From assembly GCA_002086835.1 (NCBI GenBank), contig MVIG01000007.1:186001-250000 (forward strand): DNA of 64,000 nucleotides, read 5' to 3'. The notes beneath the pieces are model-generated. The model ran no database searches. It had not been told where the DNA came from and saw only the letters and a list, made by a program, of their open reading frames with translations. Source of the stretch: Mycolicibacterium porcinum. Lineage in GTDB: Bacteria; Actinomycetota; Actinomycetes; Mycobacteriales; Mycobacteriaceae. The position numbers and the translations under genes were made by a program. Of this stretch, positions 42,203 to 50,285 are shown one piece after another (positions within the stretch are counted from its first letter, which is position 1; each line of letters opens with the position of its first letter).

Positions 42203-42601
42203 ATGACCCGTCACGACGGCCGCGAACTCGCCGCAGTGTTCGTCGGCGGAGCCCTGGGCACCCTCGCCCGCGCCGGTCTGGTTGTGCTCGCGGCACCTCA
42301 ACCCGGGCATTGGCCGTGGCCGACATTCATCGTGAACATCGTCGGCGCGTTTCTGCTGGGCTACTTCACCACGCGACTGCTGGAACGGCTGCCGGTGTCC
42401 AGCTACCGCCGGCCGCTGCTGGGCACCGGTGTATGCGGCGGATTGACCACGTTCTCCACGATGCAGGTCGAGACGGTGACGATGCTCGAGCACGGCAACT
42501 GGGCATTGGCCGCGGGCTATACCGCGGCCAGCATCGCCGCCGGGCTGCTCGCGGTGGCGATCGCGACCGCGATGGTGCGCCGGGCGGCGGTGCGCGGATG
42601 A
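42203..42601 (+). CDS. crcB1: Fluoride channel CrcB/Fluc, first subunit
   Basis: A 132-residue four-helix membrane protein: [23 protein letters not shown] and [15 protein letters not shown] are the conserved Fluc pore motifs (Asn and Phe-box residues, TTFST with the Na+-site). It exports fluoride by passive channel flow. In actinobacteria two Fluc proteins of opposite topology form a heterodimer. ATG 42203 is chosen for length and motif position. Its stop overlaps the second gene's ATG (ATGA). No fluoride riboswitch fits in the 48-base gap upstream. Confidence 0.92.
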   Translation: MTRHDGRELAAVFVGGALGTLARAGLVVLAAPQPGHWPWPTFIVNIVGAFLLGYFTTRLLERLPVSSYRRPLLGTGVCGGLTTFSTMQVETVTMLEHGNWALAAGYTAASIAAGLLAVAIATAMVRRAAVRG

Positions 42602-42966
42602 CGACCGTCATGGTGTGGACCGGCGTGCTGCTGCTGGGCGGCGCCGGAGCGGTCTGCCGGTTCCTGCTCGACCGCGCGGTGTCCGCCCGGCACACCCGGG
42701 GATTCCCGTTCGGCACCCTGGCGGTCAACCTCAGCGGCGCATTCCTGCTCGGGTTCCTGGGCGGCCTGGCCCTCGACCGGCACGCCGCACTGCTGGCCGG
42801 TACCGCATTCGTCGGGTCCTATACGACCTTCTCCACCTGGATGTTGGAGACGCAACGGATGGGTGAGGAGCGCCGGATCTGGCCTGCGGTGGGCAATATC
42901 GTCGTCAGCGTGGCACTGGGCCTGACCGCGGCATGGTTGGGCATGGTGGTGGGAGGCCGGTTGTGA
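42598..42966 (+). CDS. crcB2: Fluoride channel CrcB/Fluc, second subunit
   Basis: A 122-residue four-helix protein with [26 protein letters not shown] and [18 protein letters not shown], the Fluc signatures. It pairs with the overlapping upstream gene. The first subunit has Arg/His residues on the opposite side of its first loop, consistent with inverted topologies. ATG 42598 sits in a 4-bp overlap, and its stop overlaps the next GTG (GTGA). Confidence 0.92.
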   Translation: MTTVMVWTGVLLLGGAGAVCRFLLDRAVSARHTRGFPFGTLAVNLSGAFLLGFLGGLALDRHAALLAGTAFVGSYTTFSTWMLETQRMGEERRIWPAVGNIVVSVALGLTAAWLGMVVGGRL

Positions 42967-44030
42967 CCACCACCGATTACCTCAAGCTGACCGCGTACTT
43001 CGCCGAGCGGCTCCGCCACGAGCGTGGCTTCGTCGCCGACGCGCTGTTGGACCTGTACGGGGACAACGACATCGCGATCAGCGTGATGCTGCGCGGGATC
43101 TCCAGCTTCGGCCCGCACCATCACCTACGCACCGACGAGACGCTGAGCGCCTCGGAGGATCCCCCGATCGCCATCGCCGCCGTCGATGCCGCCGACAAGA
43201 TGTCCGCGCTGGCCGAGCAGACCGTGGCGCTGATCCCCCGTGGCCTGGTCACCCTGGAACGCGCGCAATTGATCCGCCGCGAGTCGCCGGCTCCGACCGT
43301 CGCCGACGTCTGCAAGCTGACTGTCTACGTCGGCCGTCATCAACGTGTCGGTGGAGTCCCGGCCTACCGTGCGGTATGCGATCTGCTGCACCGACGCGGT
43401 TTCGCGGGGGCGACCGTGTTCCTCGGAGTGGACGGGACCGCACACGGCCGGCGTCGACGCGCCGCGTTCTTCAGTCGCAACACCGACGTACCGCTCATGA
43501 TCATCGGACTCGGTACCGGCGCCCAGGTCAACGCTGTGCTCGGCGAGCTCACCGAGCTGCTGGAGAACAATCCGCTGCTCACCATCGAGCGCGCGCAGCT
43601 GTGCAAGCAAGGTGGTGAAATGCTGGCCCGGCCTGCCAAGCTTCCGGACACCGATGCCCAGGGCCTTCCGCTGTGGCAGAAGCTGATGGTGCACACCTCC
43701 GAGACAGCGCACCACGACGGAGTGCCGGTACACCGGGCGATCGTCCGCAGGCTGATGCAGACCGGCGCGGCAGGCGGAGCCACCGTGCTGCGCGCGGTGT
43801 GGGGGTTCAGCGGCCAGGACCAGCCACACGGGGACAGGCTCTTCCAGTTCGGACGGCAGGTGCCGGTGACGACCATCGTGGTGGACACGCCGCGGCGGAT
43901 CGCGGCAGCCTTCGAGATCATCGACGAAATCACCCGCGAGCACGGTGTGGTGAGCGCCGAGATGGTGCCTTCCGCAACAGTTGTCGATGCCGGACACCGG
44001 CACGGCGGGACCGGTCTGGCCCGGTTCTGA
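42963..44030 (+). CDS. Triple DUF190 (PII-like) protein in the fluoride channel operon
   Basis: A 355-residue protein made of three tandem DUF190-like domains, at about 4-105, 117-220 and 243-350. Each has the pattern KLT-[YV]-...-LL..G..GA-.VL.G-.-[FSG]...-[VP]-I...D.....-[LI]. Examples are DYLKLTAYFAERLRHERG, DVCKLTVYVGRHQRVGG and LWQKLMVHTSETAHHDG. DUF190 is usually one domain of about 110 residues, with a ferredoxin-like fold related to trimeric PII signal proteins. GTG 42963 overlaps the crcB2 stop by 4 bp. A regulatory or ligand-sensing role in fluoride export is inferred from genome context only. Confidence 0.85.
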   Translation: MTTTDYLKLTAYFAERLRHERGFVADALLDLYGDNDIAISVMLRGISSFGPHHHLRTDETLSASEDPPIAIAAVDAADKMSALAEQTVALIPRGLVTLERAQLIRRESPAPTVADVCKLTVYVGRHQRVGGVPAYRAVCDLLHRRGFAGATVFLGVDGTAHGRRRRAAFFSRNTDVPLMIIGLGTGAQVNAVLGELTELLENNPLLTIERAQLCKQGGEMLARPAKLPDTDAQGLPLWQKLMVHTSETAHHDGVPVHRAIVRRLMQTGAAGGATVLRAVWGFSGQDQPHGDRLFQFGRQVPVTTIVVDTPRRIAAAFEIIDEITREHGVVSAEMVPSATVVDAGHRHGGTGLARF

Positions 44031-44078
44031 AGGTCGGCCGCGTCCCCGGCAAGCGTCGGCCGCCATTGTTAGGGTGAG

Positions 44079-44197
44079 GGAGATAGCGCCTAGGGTTCCG
44101 GTGCGCCAGTGCATGGTGTGCGTCTGGTCCGAGCGGCGCCACCGTAGTCCCGGACGGAGTGCGGTCATCTGAACGGACAAAAGCCTGGAGGATCTCC
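44079..44197 (+). ncRNA. ykkC-class riboswitch, most likely guanidine-I
   Basis: The three hallmark blocks of ykkC RNA occur in order: TAGGGTTCCG at 44091-44100, CTGGTCCGAG at 44124-44133 and GGACAAAAGCC at 44175-44185. The ends pair as P1, GGAGAT (44079-44084) with ATCTCC (44192-44197). It lies just upstream of a TauE/SafE transporter gene. Subtype 1 binds guanidine; subtype 2 RNAs bind ppGpp, PRPP or other nucleotides. Subtype 1 is favoured by the transporter context and by a guanidine-type operon in the same window, but was not proven. Confidence 0.85.
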
Positions 44198-44199
44198 GT

Positions 44200-44216
44200 C
44201 GGCGTGCCCCACGCCG
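44200..44216 (+). promoter_or_regulatory. Hairpin between riboswitch and ribosome-binding site
   Basis: CGGCGTG and CACGCCG form a seven-bp stem with a three-base loop, immediately after the aptamer and just before GAGAAGG, the likely ribosome-binding site. It is well placed to be the expression platform, acting through alternative pairing with the aptamer 3' strand. The absence of a T-run favours translational control. Confidence 0.45.
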
Positions 44217-44232
44217 GCGAGAAGGTCCTGCG

Positions 44233-44961
44233 ATGCTGACTCTCGTCCTGGTTTTGGTTCTCGCCTTGGGCGCCGGCGCACTCGGCGGCCTGGTCGGGAC
44301 CGGATCGTCACTGGTGCTGCTGCCGGTGCTGGTACTCCTCTACGGGCCGCGCGCAGCGGTCCCGATGATGGCGATCGCCGCCGTGATGGCCAATATCGGC
44401 CGAGTGGCCGCCTGGTGGCGAGAGATCCGTTGGGGTCCTGTATTCGCCTATGCGACACCGGGCGCTCCGGCCGCGGTCCTCGGTGCGCACACCCTGCTGA
44501 CGATCTCCCCGAGAATCGTCGATGGGCTCTTGGGCGGGTTCTTCCTCGTGATGATTCCGGTCCGTCGAGCGATGGCCAAGCGCGCATGGCGGGTGCGGCT
44601 GTGGCAGCTCGGTATCGCGGGTGCGGTGGTGGGTTTCCTGACCGGCCTGGTCTTGTCGACGGGACCGCTGAGCGTGCCGATGTTCACCGGCTACGGGCTC
44701 GGGGCAGGTGCCTTCCTCGGATCCGAAGCAGCCAGCGCATTGCTTCTGTACACCGCAAAGCTGGCCACCTTCGGTCAAGGCGGGGTGCTGACAACGGGTC
44801 TCATCGCCAGCGGTCTGGCGATCGGCACGGCGTTGATGATCGGCCCGTTCTTGGTCCGCCGGATCGTGCATCGACTTCAGCCGCAGACCTATGCACGCCT
44901 GATCGACTTGGTCCTGGTTGCCGCTGCGACCGGCATGTTCATCGCCGTCGGTTCCGGCTGA
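44233..44961 (+). CDS. TauE/SafE-family membrane transporter under a ykkC riboswitch
   Basis: A 242-residue protein with about eight hydrophobic segments in two repeats: ALGAGALGGLVGTGSSLVLLPVLVLLYG begins the first and AGAVVGFLTGLVLSTGPLSVPMF the second, the TauE/SafE signature. Members move sulfite, sulfonates or other small anions, often outward. ATG 44233 has GAGAAGG seven bases upstream. The riboswitch in its leader makes its expression depend on guanidine or a related ligand, suggesting a role in exporting guanidine, a derivative or a counter-ion. The usual guanidine exporters belong to the SMR family, so this would be an unusual partner. Confidence 0.85.
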   Translation: MLTLVLVLVLALGAGALGGLVGTGSSLVLLPVLVLLYGPRAAVPMMAIAAVMANIGRVAAWWREIRWGPVFAYATPGAPAAVLGAHTLLTISPRIVDGLLGGFFLVMIPVRRAMAKRAWRVRLWQLGIAGAVVGFLTGLVLSTGPLSVPMFTGYGLGAGAFLGSEAASALLLYTAKLATFGQGGVLTTGLIASGLAIGTALMIGPFLVRRIVHRLQPQTYARLIDLVLVAAATGMFIAVGSG

Positions 44962-45009
44962 GCGGGCTTCCCAGCCGCCGACTCAGTTAGCGACCCCACA
45001 GCCGACCGG

Positions 45010-45028
45010 GTAAGGCTAGCCTACCTTT
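45010..45028. promoter_or_regulatory. IdeR iron box of the mbtLMN operon
   Basis: TAAGGCTAGCCTACCTT at 45011-45027 resembles the IdeR consensus TTAGGNTAGNCTNNCCTAA in its AGG-N-TAG-N-CTA core and AT-rich ends. It lies 26 bases upstream of the mbtL ATG. IdeR-Fe2+ represses mycobactin genes when iron is sufficient. Confidence 0.75.
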
Positions 45029-45053
45029 CCTTCGACGTGTACCGTGCCACCCC

Positions 45054-45323
45054 ATGCAGTCGACAACACCCGAAGCGGTCAGCGCCGCCCTCACCGAGAT
45101 CCTTCGCGACGACATGAACGTCGATGTCCGCCGGGTGACCAGGGAATCCCGCCTCATCGATGACGTCGGCCTGGACTCGGTGGCGTTCGCCGTCGGCATG
45201 GTGGCGATAGAGGACAAGCTCGGGGTCGTCCTGTCCGAAGAGGACCTGCTCAGCTGCGACACCGTCGGCGACCTCGAGGCGGCCATCCTGGCGAAAGTGC
45301 CTGCCGCGCAGAGCAGCCAGTGA
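45054..45323 (+). CDS. mbtL: Acyl carrier protein MbtL
   Basis: An 89-residue carrier with the phosphopantetheine attachment Ser42 in GLDSVAFAV. It carries the fatty acyl chain that becomes the lipid tail of mycobactin. Order and length match M. tuberculosis Rv1344. It is the first gene of the mbt-2 operon, behind an IdeR-like box, and its stop overlaps the mbtM GTG by four bases (GTGA). Confidence 0.93.
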   Translation: MQSTTPEAVSAALTEILRDDMNVDVRRVTRESRLIDDVGLDSVAFAVGMVAIEDKLGVVLSEEDLLSCDTVGDLEAAILAKVPAAQSSQ

Positions 45324-46894
45324 GCGTGCTGGCCACGGCGCTCGCCGCGTCGCTGACCACCACCGACACCGACCTCGTGGTCTACGACCTCGAGACCCGC
45401 GACTGGACGCGCCATCCGTGGGGGCAGGTGTTCGCGCGCGCCGAGAACGTCGCCGAACAGATCGGCGAGGACGGTTCGACAGCAGTCGGTGTCGTCGGTG
45501 AGCCCACCGTTGAGAGCATCGCGGCGGTCCTCGGCGCGCTGCTGGCCGGCGCGGCACTGTCGGTACTGCCCGGACCGATCCGGGGCGCGGACGTGGATAC
45601 CTGGGCACAGTCCACCGTGAACCGATTCGCGGGCATCGGAGTGGGCACCGTGTTCAGCCACGGTGGCTACCTGGAACTGCTGCGGACGGTCGAGACCCCG
45701 CTGAAGATCCACGATGGCGCGGTGGTCGCCCACCCTCAGCGCTCCACCACGCTGCCTCTGGGAACCGGGCGGTTCGCCGTCCTGCAGGGCACCGCCGGCT
45801 CGACCGGCACCCCCCGCACAGCGCAGCTGACGCCGGCGGCGGTACTGGCAAACCTGCGTGGGCTCAGCGAGCGGATCAGCCTGTCCCACAGCGATATCGG
45901 CTGCTCGTGGCTGCCGCTCTACCACGACATGGGACTGACCTTCCTGCTGGCCGGCGCGCTCGGCGGCATCGAAGTGTGGCAGGCCCCGACCATGGCGTTC
46001 GCGGCTTCGCCGTTCAGCTGGGTGCGCTGGCTGACCGAGAGCCGCGCCAGCCTGACCGCCGCGCCGAACATGGCCTACGGCCTGATCGGCAAGTACTCCA
46101 AGCGCCTGACCGATCTGGACCTGTCCGCGGTTCGGTTCGCGCTCAACGGAGGCGAGCCGGTGGATTGCCAGGCGACGATCCGGTTCGGCACCGAACTGTC
46201 CCGCTTCGGCTTCAACCCCGGAGCGCTCTCACCCTCGTACGGGATGGCCGAATCGTCCTGCGCGGTCACGGTTCCTGTGCCCGGACTCGGGGTGGTCCTC
46301 GACGAGATCACCGTCGCGACCGACGCCGGGTCCAATCAGCAGCAACTCGCGGTGCTCGGTGACGCCATCCCCGGGATGGAAGTCCGCCTGCGGCCCAGCG
46401 AGGACAACGCCGGCATCGTCGACCGTGAGGTGGGTGAGGTCGAGATCCGCGGCACGTCGATGATGTTGGGCTATCTCGGCCAGCCACCGCTGAACCCCGG
46501 GGACTGGTTCGCCACCGGCGATCTCGGCTATTTCGTCGACGGCGGCCTGGTGGTCTGCGGACGCACCAAGGAACTGATCACAGTGGCCGGGCGCAACATC
46601 TTCCCCACCGAGATCGAGCGGGTTGCCGCTCAGGTCAAGGGTGTTCGTGAAGGTGCCGTCGTCGCAGTCGGTGCCGGCGAGAAGTCGGTCCGCTCCGGCC
46701 TGGTGATCGCGGCGGAGTTCCGTGGGTCCGACGAGGCCGACGCCCGCAGCCAGGTGATCCAGCAGGTGGCATCCGAGTGCGGCATCGTGCCCGCCGACGT
46801 GGTGTTCCTGACGCCGGGTTCACTCCCCCGCACCTCCTCGGGCAAGCTGCGCCGCCTGGAGGTCAAACGACAATTGGAGGCAGCGAAGTCATGA
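45320..46894 (+). CDS. mbtM: Long-chain fatty acid-AMP/ACP ligase MbtM (FadD33)
   Basis: A 524-residue adenylate-forming enzyme that activates a fatty acid and loads it on MbtL. The AMP-binding P-loop [30 protein letters not shown] (the FAAL/FadD signature), [13 protein letters not shown], the hinge-region [25 protein letters not shown] and the closing [14 protein letters not shown] with the catalytic Lys are all present. GTG 45320 overlaps the mbtL stop, and its stop overlaps the mbtN ATG (ATGA). Order matches Rv1345. Confidence 0.93.
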   Translation: MSVLATALAASLTTTDTDLVVYDLETRDWTRHPWGQVFARAENVAEQIGEDGSTAVGVVGEPTVESIAAVLGALLAGAALSVLPGPIRGADVDTWAQSTVNRFAGIGVGTVFSHGGYLELLRTVETPLKIHDGAVVAHPQRSTTLPLGTGRFAVLQGTAGSTGTPRTAQLTPAAVLANLRGLSERISLSHSDIGCSWLPLYHDMGLTFLLAGALGGIEVWQAPTMAFAASPFSWVRWLTESRASLTAAPNMAYGLIGKYSKRLTDLDLSAVRFALNGGEPVDCQATIRFGTELSRFGFNPGALSPSYGMAESSCAVTVPVPGLGVVLDEITVATDAGSNQQQLAVLGDAIPGMEVRLRPSEDNAGIVDREVGEVEIRGTSMMLGYLGQPPLNPGDWFATGDLGYFVDGGLVVCGRTKELITVAGRNIFPTEIERVAAQVKGVREGAVVAVGAGEKSVRSGLVIAAEFRGSDEADARSQVIQQVASECGIVPADVVFLTPGSLPRTSSGKLRRLEVKRQLEAAKS

Positions 46895-48066
46895 CCGCGC
46901 TCACGCCCACGTCGGCGCCGGCCACCACCTCACTCGACGAGTACCGCGATCTGCTGGACCGGGTGTTCGACGGCCAGGTCAAGGCCTGGACCGCCGAAGC
47001 CGAAGAGACCGAGAGCTTTCCGCGCCAGCTCATCGAGCACCTCGGCCGCAACAGGGTGTTCAGCGAGAAGTGGGGCGACGGGCAACAACCCGACGTGGCC
47101 AAGCTGGTCGAACTGGCCCTGGCGCTGGGCCGGAACGGGTCATCGGGCATCGGCGTCGGTGTCAGCCTGCACGATTCGGCGATCGCCCTACTGCGTCGCT
47201 TCGGCAAGTCCGACCACCTGCGCACCATCTGCGAACAGGCCGTCCGAGGCGAAGCTGTGCTGTGCATCGCGGCCTCCGAGGAGTCCGGGGGTTCGGACCT
47301 GCAGATCGTGGAAACCGAGGTCCGCACGGCCCGCGACGGATTCGAGATCAAGGGCATCAAGAAGTTCGTCTCCCTGTCGACGATCGCCGATCACATCATG
47401 GTGGTGGCCCGCAACGTCGACCATGATCCGACCAGCAGGCACGGCAACGTCGTCGTCATCGCGGTCCCGACCACCCAGGTCGAGATCCAGACGCCCTACC
47501 GCAAGGTCGGCAACGGGCCGCTGGCCACGGCCGCCGTGCACATCGACACGTGGGTGCCCGCCGATCATCTGGTGGCCCGGGCCGGCACCGGGCTGGCGGC
47601 GATCTCCTGGGGCTTGGCCCACGAACGGATGTCGATCGCCGGACAGGTCGCCGCCGGATCGCAGCGCATCCTGGGGATCACGTTGGCGCGCATGATGAAA
47701 CGACGTCAGTTCGGTCACACTCTCTACGAGCATCAGGCGCTGCGGATGCGGATCGCCGATCTGCAGGCCCGCGTCGACCTGCTGCGTTACGCGCTGGCCG
47801 GGGCGGCCGCGCAGGGCAAGCTGGATCTGCGCGCCGCGGCCGCCTTCAAGGTCACCGCCGCGCGGCTGGGCGAAGAGGTGGCATCGGAATGCATGCACAT
47901 CTTCGGCGGCTCCGGCTATCTCGTCGACGAGACCCCGCTGGGCAAGTGGTGGCGCGACATGAAGCTGGCCCGCGTCGGCGGCGGCACCGATGAGGTGCTG
48001 TGGGAGCTGGTGGCCGCAGCAATGAAGCCCGACTACGACGGCTACGCCGAATTCGCCGGAGCCTGA
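46891..48066 (+). CDS. mbtN: Acyl-ACP dehydrogenase MbtN (FadE14)
   Basis: A 391-residue acyl-CoA dehydrogenase-fold flavoenzyme that introduces the alpha,beta double bond in the mycobactin acyl chain while it is bound to Mbt[37 protein letters not shown] and [38 protein letters not shown] are its landmarks. ATG 46891 overlaps the mbtM stop and has GGAGG ten bases upstream. Its position corresponds to Rv1346. It converges on mbtK, with only 13 bases between stops. Confidence 0.93.
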   Translation: MTALTPTSAPATTSLDEYRDLLDRVFDGQVKAWTAEAEETESFPRQLIEHLGRNRVFSEKWGDGQQPDVAKLVELALALGRNGSSGIGVGVSLHDSAIALLRRFGKSDHLRTICEQAVRGEAVLCIAASEESGGSDLQIVETEVRTARDGFEIKGIKKFVSLSTIADHIMVVARNVDHDPTSRHGNVVVIAVPTTQVEIQTPYRKVGNGPLATAAVHIDTWVPADHLVARAGTGLAAISWGLAHERMSIAGQVAAGSQRILGITLARMMKRRQFGHTLYEHQALRMRIADLQARVDLLRYALAGAAAQGKLDLRAAAAFKVTAARLGEEVASECMHIFGGSGYLVDETPLGKWWRDMKLARVGGGTDEVLWELVAAAMKPDYDGYAEFAGA

Positions 48067-48079
48067 ACCTATTCTCCGG

Positions 48080-48730
48080 TCACCCGGCGGCGCCGAGGGC
48101 GTCGTCGGGTGTGCGCGGCAGCGCATAGAGGGCCATCCGACGGTTGGACATCTGGTGCTCACCCAGGAATTCGCATCCGGCCCATTCGCACACGCGCCGG
48201 GCGCCGGCGTTGCGGTGGTCCGGATCGAACATGATCCGGCGGCAGGCCGATTCGAGTTCGAACACGTTGGCCACGATGCGCGGCAACAGGATCGGACCGA
48301 TGCCGCGGTTGACGAATCGCAGATCCGCAATCGCGGCGTGCATGCCGATGTCGTGCGGGTCGGCGGCATAGCGGGGCGCGATGGAGTCCTTGGCCGCCCG
48401 GTACAGCTCGATGTAGCCGACAGGCTTGCCGCGGAAGCTCGCGATGAACGGCCGTGAGTACTGACCGTCCAGCTGAGCCTGCAGGTATCGGCGCCAGCGC
48501 TCCGGCTCCCAGTCGTACTCCCAGGCTTCCACGAGGTGCGGACGGTTCATCCACTCCGACACCAGCTCGGCATCGGCGTCGGCATCGGCGACCCGGATGT
48601 CGTAAGGATCGTCCAGGGCCGGGGTGGGCGGAGCGTCGACGGAGCGCACCTCGTCGGTGATGTCGGTCAGCTCGCGCTTGAGTACGGCGGCCCCTGGCAA
48701 GTCGGTCACATCGGTATCGATATCGCTCAT
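48080..48730 (-). CDS. mbtK: Lysine N6-acyltransferase MbtK
   Basis: A 216-residue GNAT-fold acyltransferase that transfers the long acyl chain from MbtL to the lysine N6 of mycobactin or its precursor. [57 protein letters not shown] and the C-terminal [25 protein letters not shown] match Rv1347c and siderophore acetyltransferases, including the His-bearing and pantetheine-binding segments. ATG 48730 has its own IdeR-like box 27-45 bases upstream, so it is co-regulated with the convergent mbtLMN operon. Confidence 0.93.
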   Translation of the reverse strand: MSDIDTDVTDLPGAAVLKRELTDITDEVRSVDAPPTPALDDPYDIRVADADADAELVSEWMNRPHLVEAWEYDWEPERWRRYLQAQLDGQYSRPFIASFRGKPVGYIELYRAAKDSIAPRYAADPHDIGMHAAIADLRFVNRGIGPILLPRIVANVFELESACRRIMFDPDHRNAGARRVCEWAGCEFLGEHQMSNRRMALYALPRTPDDALGAAG

Positions 48731-48756
48731 TTGAGCGCCGAGCCTACCGCACTGAG

Positions 48757-48775
48757 TGAGGGTAGGTTTACCTTC
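48757..48775. promoter_or_regulatory. IdeR iron box of mbtK
   Basis: AGGGTAGGTTTACCTT at 48759-48774 fits the IdeR consensus at about 12 of 16 positions (AGG-N-TAGG-N-T-N-ACCT). It is 29 bases upstream of the mbtK ATG and also lies downstream of the leftward DUF488 gene stop at 48791. Confidence 0.75.
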
Positions 48776-48790
48776 CTCCCGCCGTCGCGC

Positions 48791-49150
48791 TCAGGTCAGT
48801 AGCGTGGCCAGCACGGTCAGGTGGCTGAGCTCGACCTCACGGGTGGCGGTCACCAAGGTCACGGGGCCTGCGTTGACCATCGCCCGCAGCTCGTCGAAGG
48901 CCGCAGCCTCCTCGCCGGACTGCAACTCCTGGGCATAGCGTGCGACGAACTCGTCATAACGTTCCGGCTTGTGGTCGTACCAGTGCCGCAACTCCGTGGA
49001 CGGCGCCACCGCGGGCAACCAGTGCCCCACCCGCGGATCCGCCTTCTTCAAGCCCCTGGGCCAGAGTCGGTCGACCAGCACCCGCTGCCCCTCTTCCGGT
49101 TGGGGTTCGGTGTACACCCGGGCCAGCCGCACCCGGTGTTTCTCGGCCAT
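48791..49150 (-). CDS. DUF488 family protein
   Basis: A 119-residue protein with RVYTEPQPEEGQRVLVDRLWPRGLKK and LRHWYDHKPERYDEFVARYAQEL, the defining motifs of DUF488, a small family of unknown function sometimes annotated as uroporphyrin-III methyltransferase-like without evidence. The ending PVTLVTATREVELSHLTVL is conserved too. ATG 49150 gives the usual length. It is divergent from a small conserved-looking gene, with 26 bases between the two starts. Confidence 0.85.
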   Translation of the reverse strand: MAEKHRVRLARVYTEPQPEEGQRVLVDRLWPRGLKKADPRVGHWLPAVAPSTELRHWYDHKPERYDEFVARYAQELQSGEEAAAFDELRAMVNAGPVTLVTATREVELSHLTVLATLLT

Positions 49151-49176
49151 GACATGCCATGGTAGGAGGCATGAGC

Positions 49177-49377
49177 GTGGATCGGGTGGAGGATTTGCAG
49201 CGCTGGGAGGATTCCGGTGCACACTGGCGCGTGCTCACCCGCACCACGGACAGCCTCACCATCGCGTTGCTGCGATGCGACGGCGGCGAGGAAGTGGACC
49301 GGTTCACCTCCGCCGATCCGCGCCTGCTGCGTTTCGTCGGCGCCCGTACCTGCAGTGAGGACACCGATCCGACGTAG
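49177..49377 (+). CDS. Small hypothetical protein, 66 residues
   Basis: A small acidic protein: VEDLQRWEDSGAHWRVL, TIALLRCDGGEEVDRFTS and DPRLLRFVGART. GTG 49177 has AGGAGG seven bases upstream, an ideal arrangement; ATG 49171 is only one base from that site, though it would add just two residues. Codon bias is strong and the sequence looks like a real folded domain. I do not recognise the family. It faces the DUF488 gene and ends 20 bases before the convergent IclR gene. Confidence 0.65.
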   Translation: MDRVEDLQRWEDSGAHWRVLTRTTDSLTIALLRCDGGEEVDRFTSADPRLLRFVGARTCSEDTDPT

Positions 49378-49397
49378 GCCGTGAGCCGAACCTGCCG

Positions 49398-50183
49398 TCA
49401 GCGCGACGGCCACACAGGCGCGCCGAGTTCACGCGAGATGGTGCGCGCGGTATCGCGCAGCGCGTCGATCGCCTCAGGTTCCAGCGGCCAGCGGGCAGCG
49501 GGTACCACCAGCGCGACCGCGCCCACGGCCTCCGACGAGTTGTCGAAAACCGGTGCTGCTGCGGAGCATTCGCCCAGCACCGCCTCCTCGGACTCAGTCG
49601 CGATGCCGGTCGAACGCACTTGGGCGAGTTGGTCGGCCAAAACCACCGGGTCGGTGATCGTCTCGCCGGTCATGCTGCGCAGCGGCGGTTCCGCGGCGTA
49701 GTCCGGCTGGAACGCCAGCAGCGCCTTGCCGAGGGCACTGGCGTGCGCCGGGATGACGATCCCGACCTCGGGCATCTGCCGGGTGCCGTCGGGGCGGGGT
49801 TCGTGGGCGACGACCACCACCTCGTGGAAGAGCAGGACCGCGGTGCGCACCGCACAGCCGGTCCGTCGAGCCAGGTCCTCGGCCCAGATCGTGACGCGGG
49901 AACGCAGCTCGAGTGACTCCAGGTAGACGTTGCCGAGGCGCAGCGTCGCGGGGCCGAGACGGTACCGGCCCGAATCCGGCTCCTGCTGCACCATTCCGTG
50001 CGCGAGCAGCGTGCGGACGAGCCCGTGCACCGTCGACGGTGCGAGTTCGAGCGCAGACGCGATCTCCCCCAAGCTCATCCGGCGCCCACCTTGCAGCACG
50101 GTCAGGATGCGCAAGGCACGATCCACGGCTTGGATCACCCCGGCCCCCTTTCCCGAATCCAGCTCTTGTGCCGACCGAAGCAT
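49398..50183 (-). CDS. IclR-family regulator, probable regulator of the glpF-dha operon
   Basis: A 261-residue protein: N-terminal winged helix (about 18-80, VIQAVDRALRILTVLQGGRRMSL, then APSTVHGLVRTLLAHGMV) and IclR effector domain (PAHASALGKALLAFQ, GIATESEEAVLGECSAAAPVFDN, ALVVPAARW). GylR, the glycerol regulator of Streptomyces, belongs to this family. It is divergent from a MIP channel and dihydroxyacetone kinase genes, and a perfect palindrome lies between. ATG 50183 is given; GTG 50138 (VIQAVDR) is an alternative start. Glycerol or dihydroxyacetone phosphate is a plausible ligand. Confidence 0.88.
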   Translation of the reverse strand: MLRSAQELDSGKGAGVIQAVDRALRILTVLQGGRRMSLGEIASALELAPSTVHGLVRTLLAHGMVQQEPDSGRYRLGPATLRLGNVYLESLELRSRVTIWAEDLARRTGCAVRTAVLLFHEVVVVAHEPRPDGTRQMPEVGIVIPAHASALGKALLAFQPDYAAEPPLRSMTGETITDPVVLADQLAQVRSTGIATESEEAVLGECSAAAPVFDNSSEAVGAVALVVPAARWPLEPEAIDALRDTARTISRELGAPVWPSR

Positions 50184-50201
50184 AAGCGTATGTTCCAGAT
50201 C

Positions 50202-50222
50202 ACATTCGACATTATCGAATGT
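50202..50222. promoter_or_regulatory. Palindromic operator between iclR-type gene and glpF-like gene
   Basis: ACATTCGA-CATTA-TCGAATGT is a perfect eight-bp inverted repeat with a five-base spacer, in the 102-base divergent gap. A related half, TATCCGACAT, follows at once (50223-50232). The AT-rich composition and location mark it as the binding site of the adjacent IclR protein. Confidence 0.65.
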
Positions 50223-50285
50223 TATCCGACATAGCCGATCATCAGACGGTCATCCGGCCGTACTGCCTCCTCGAGGAGAGCTCTC

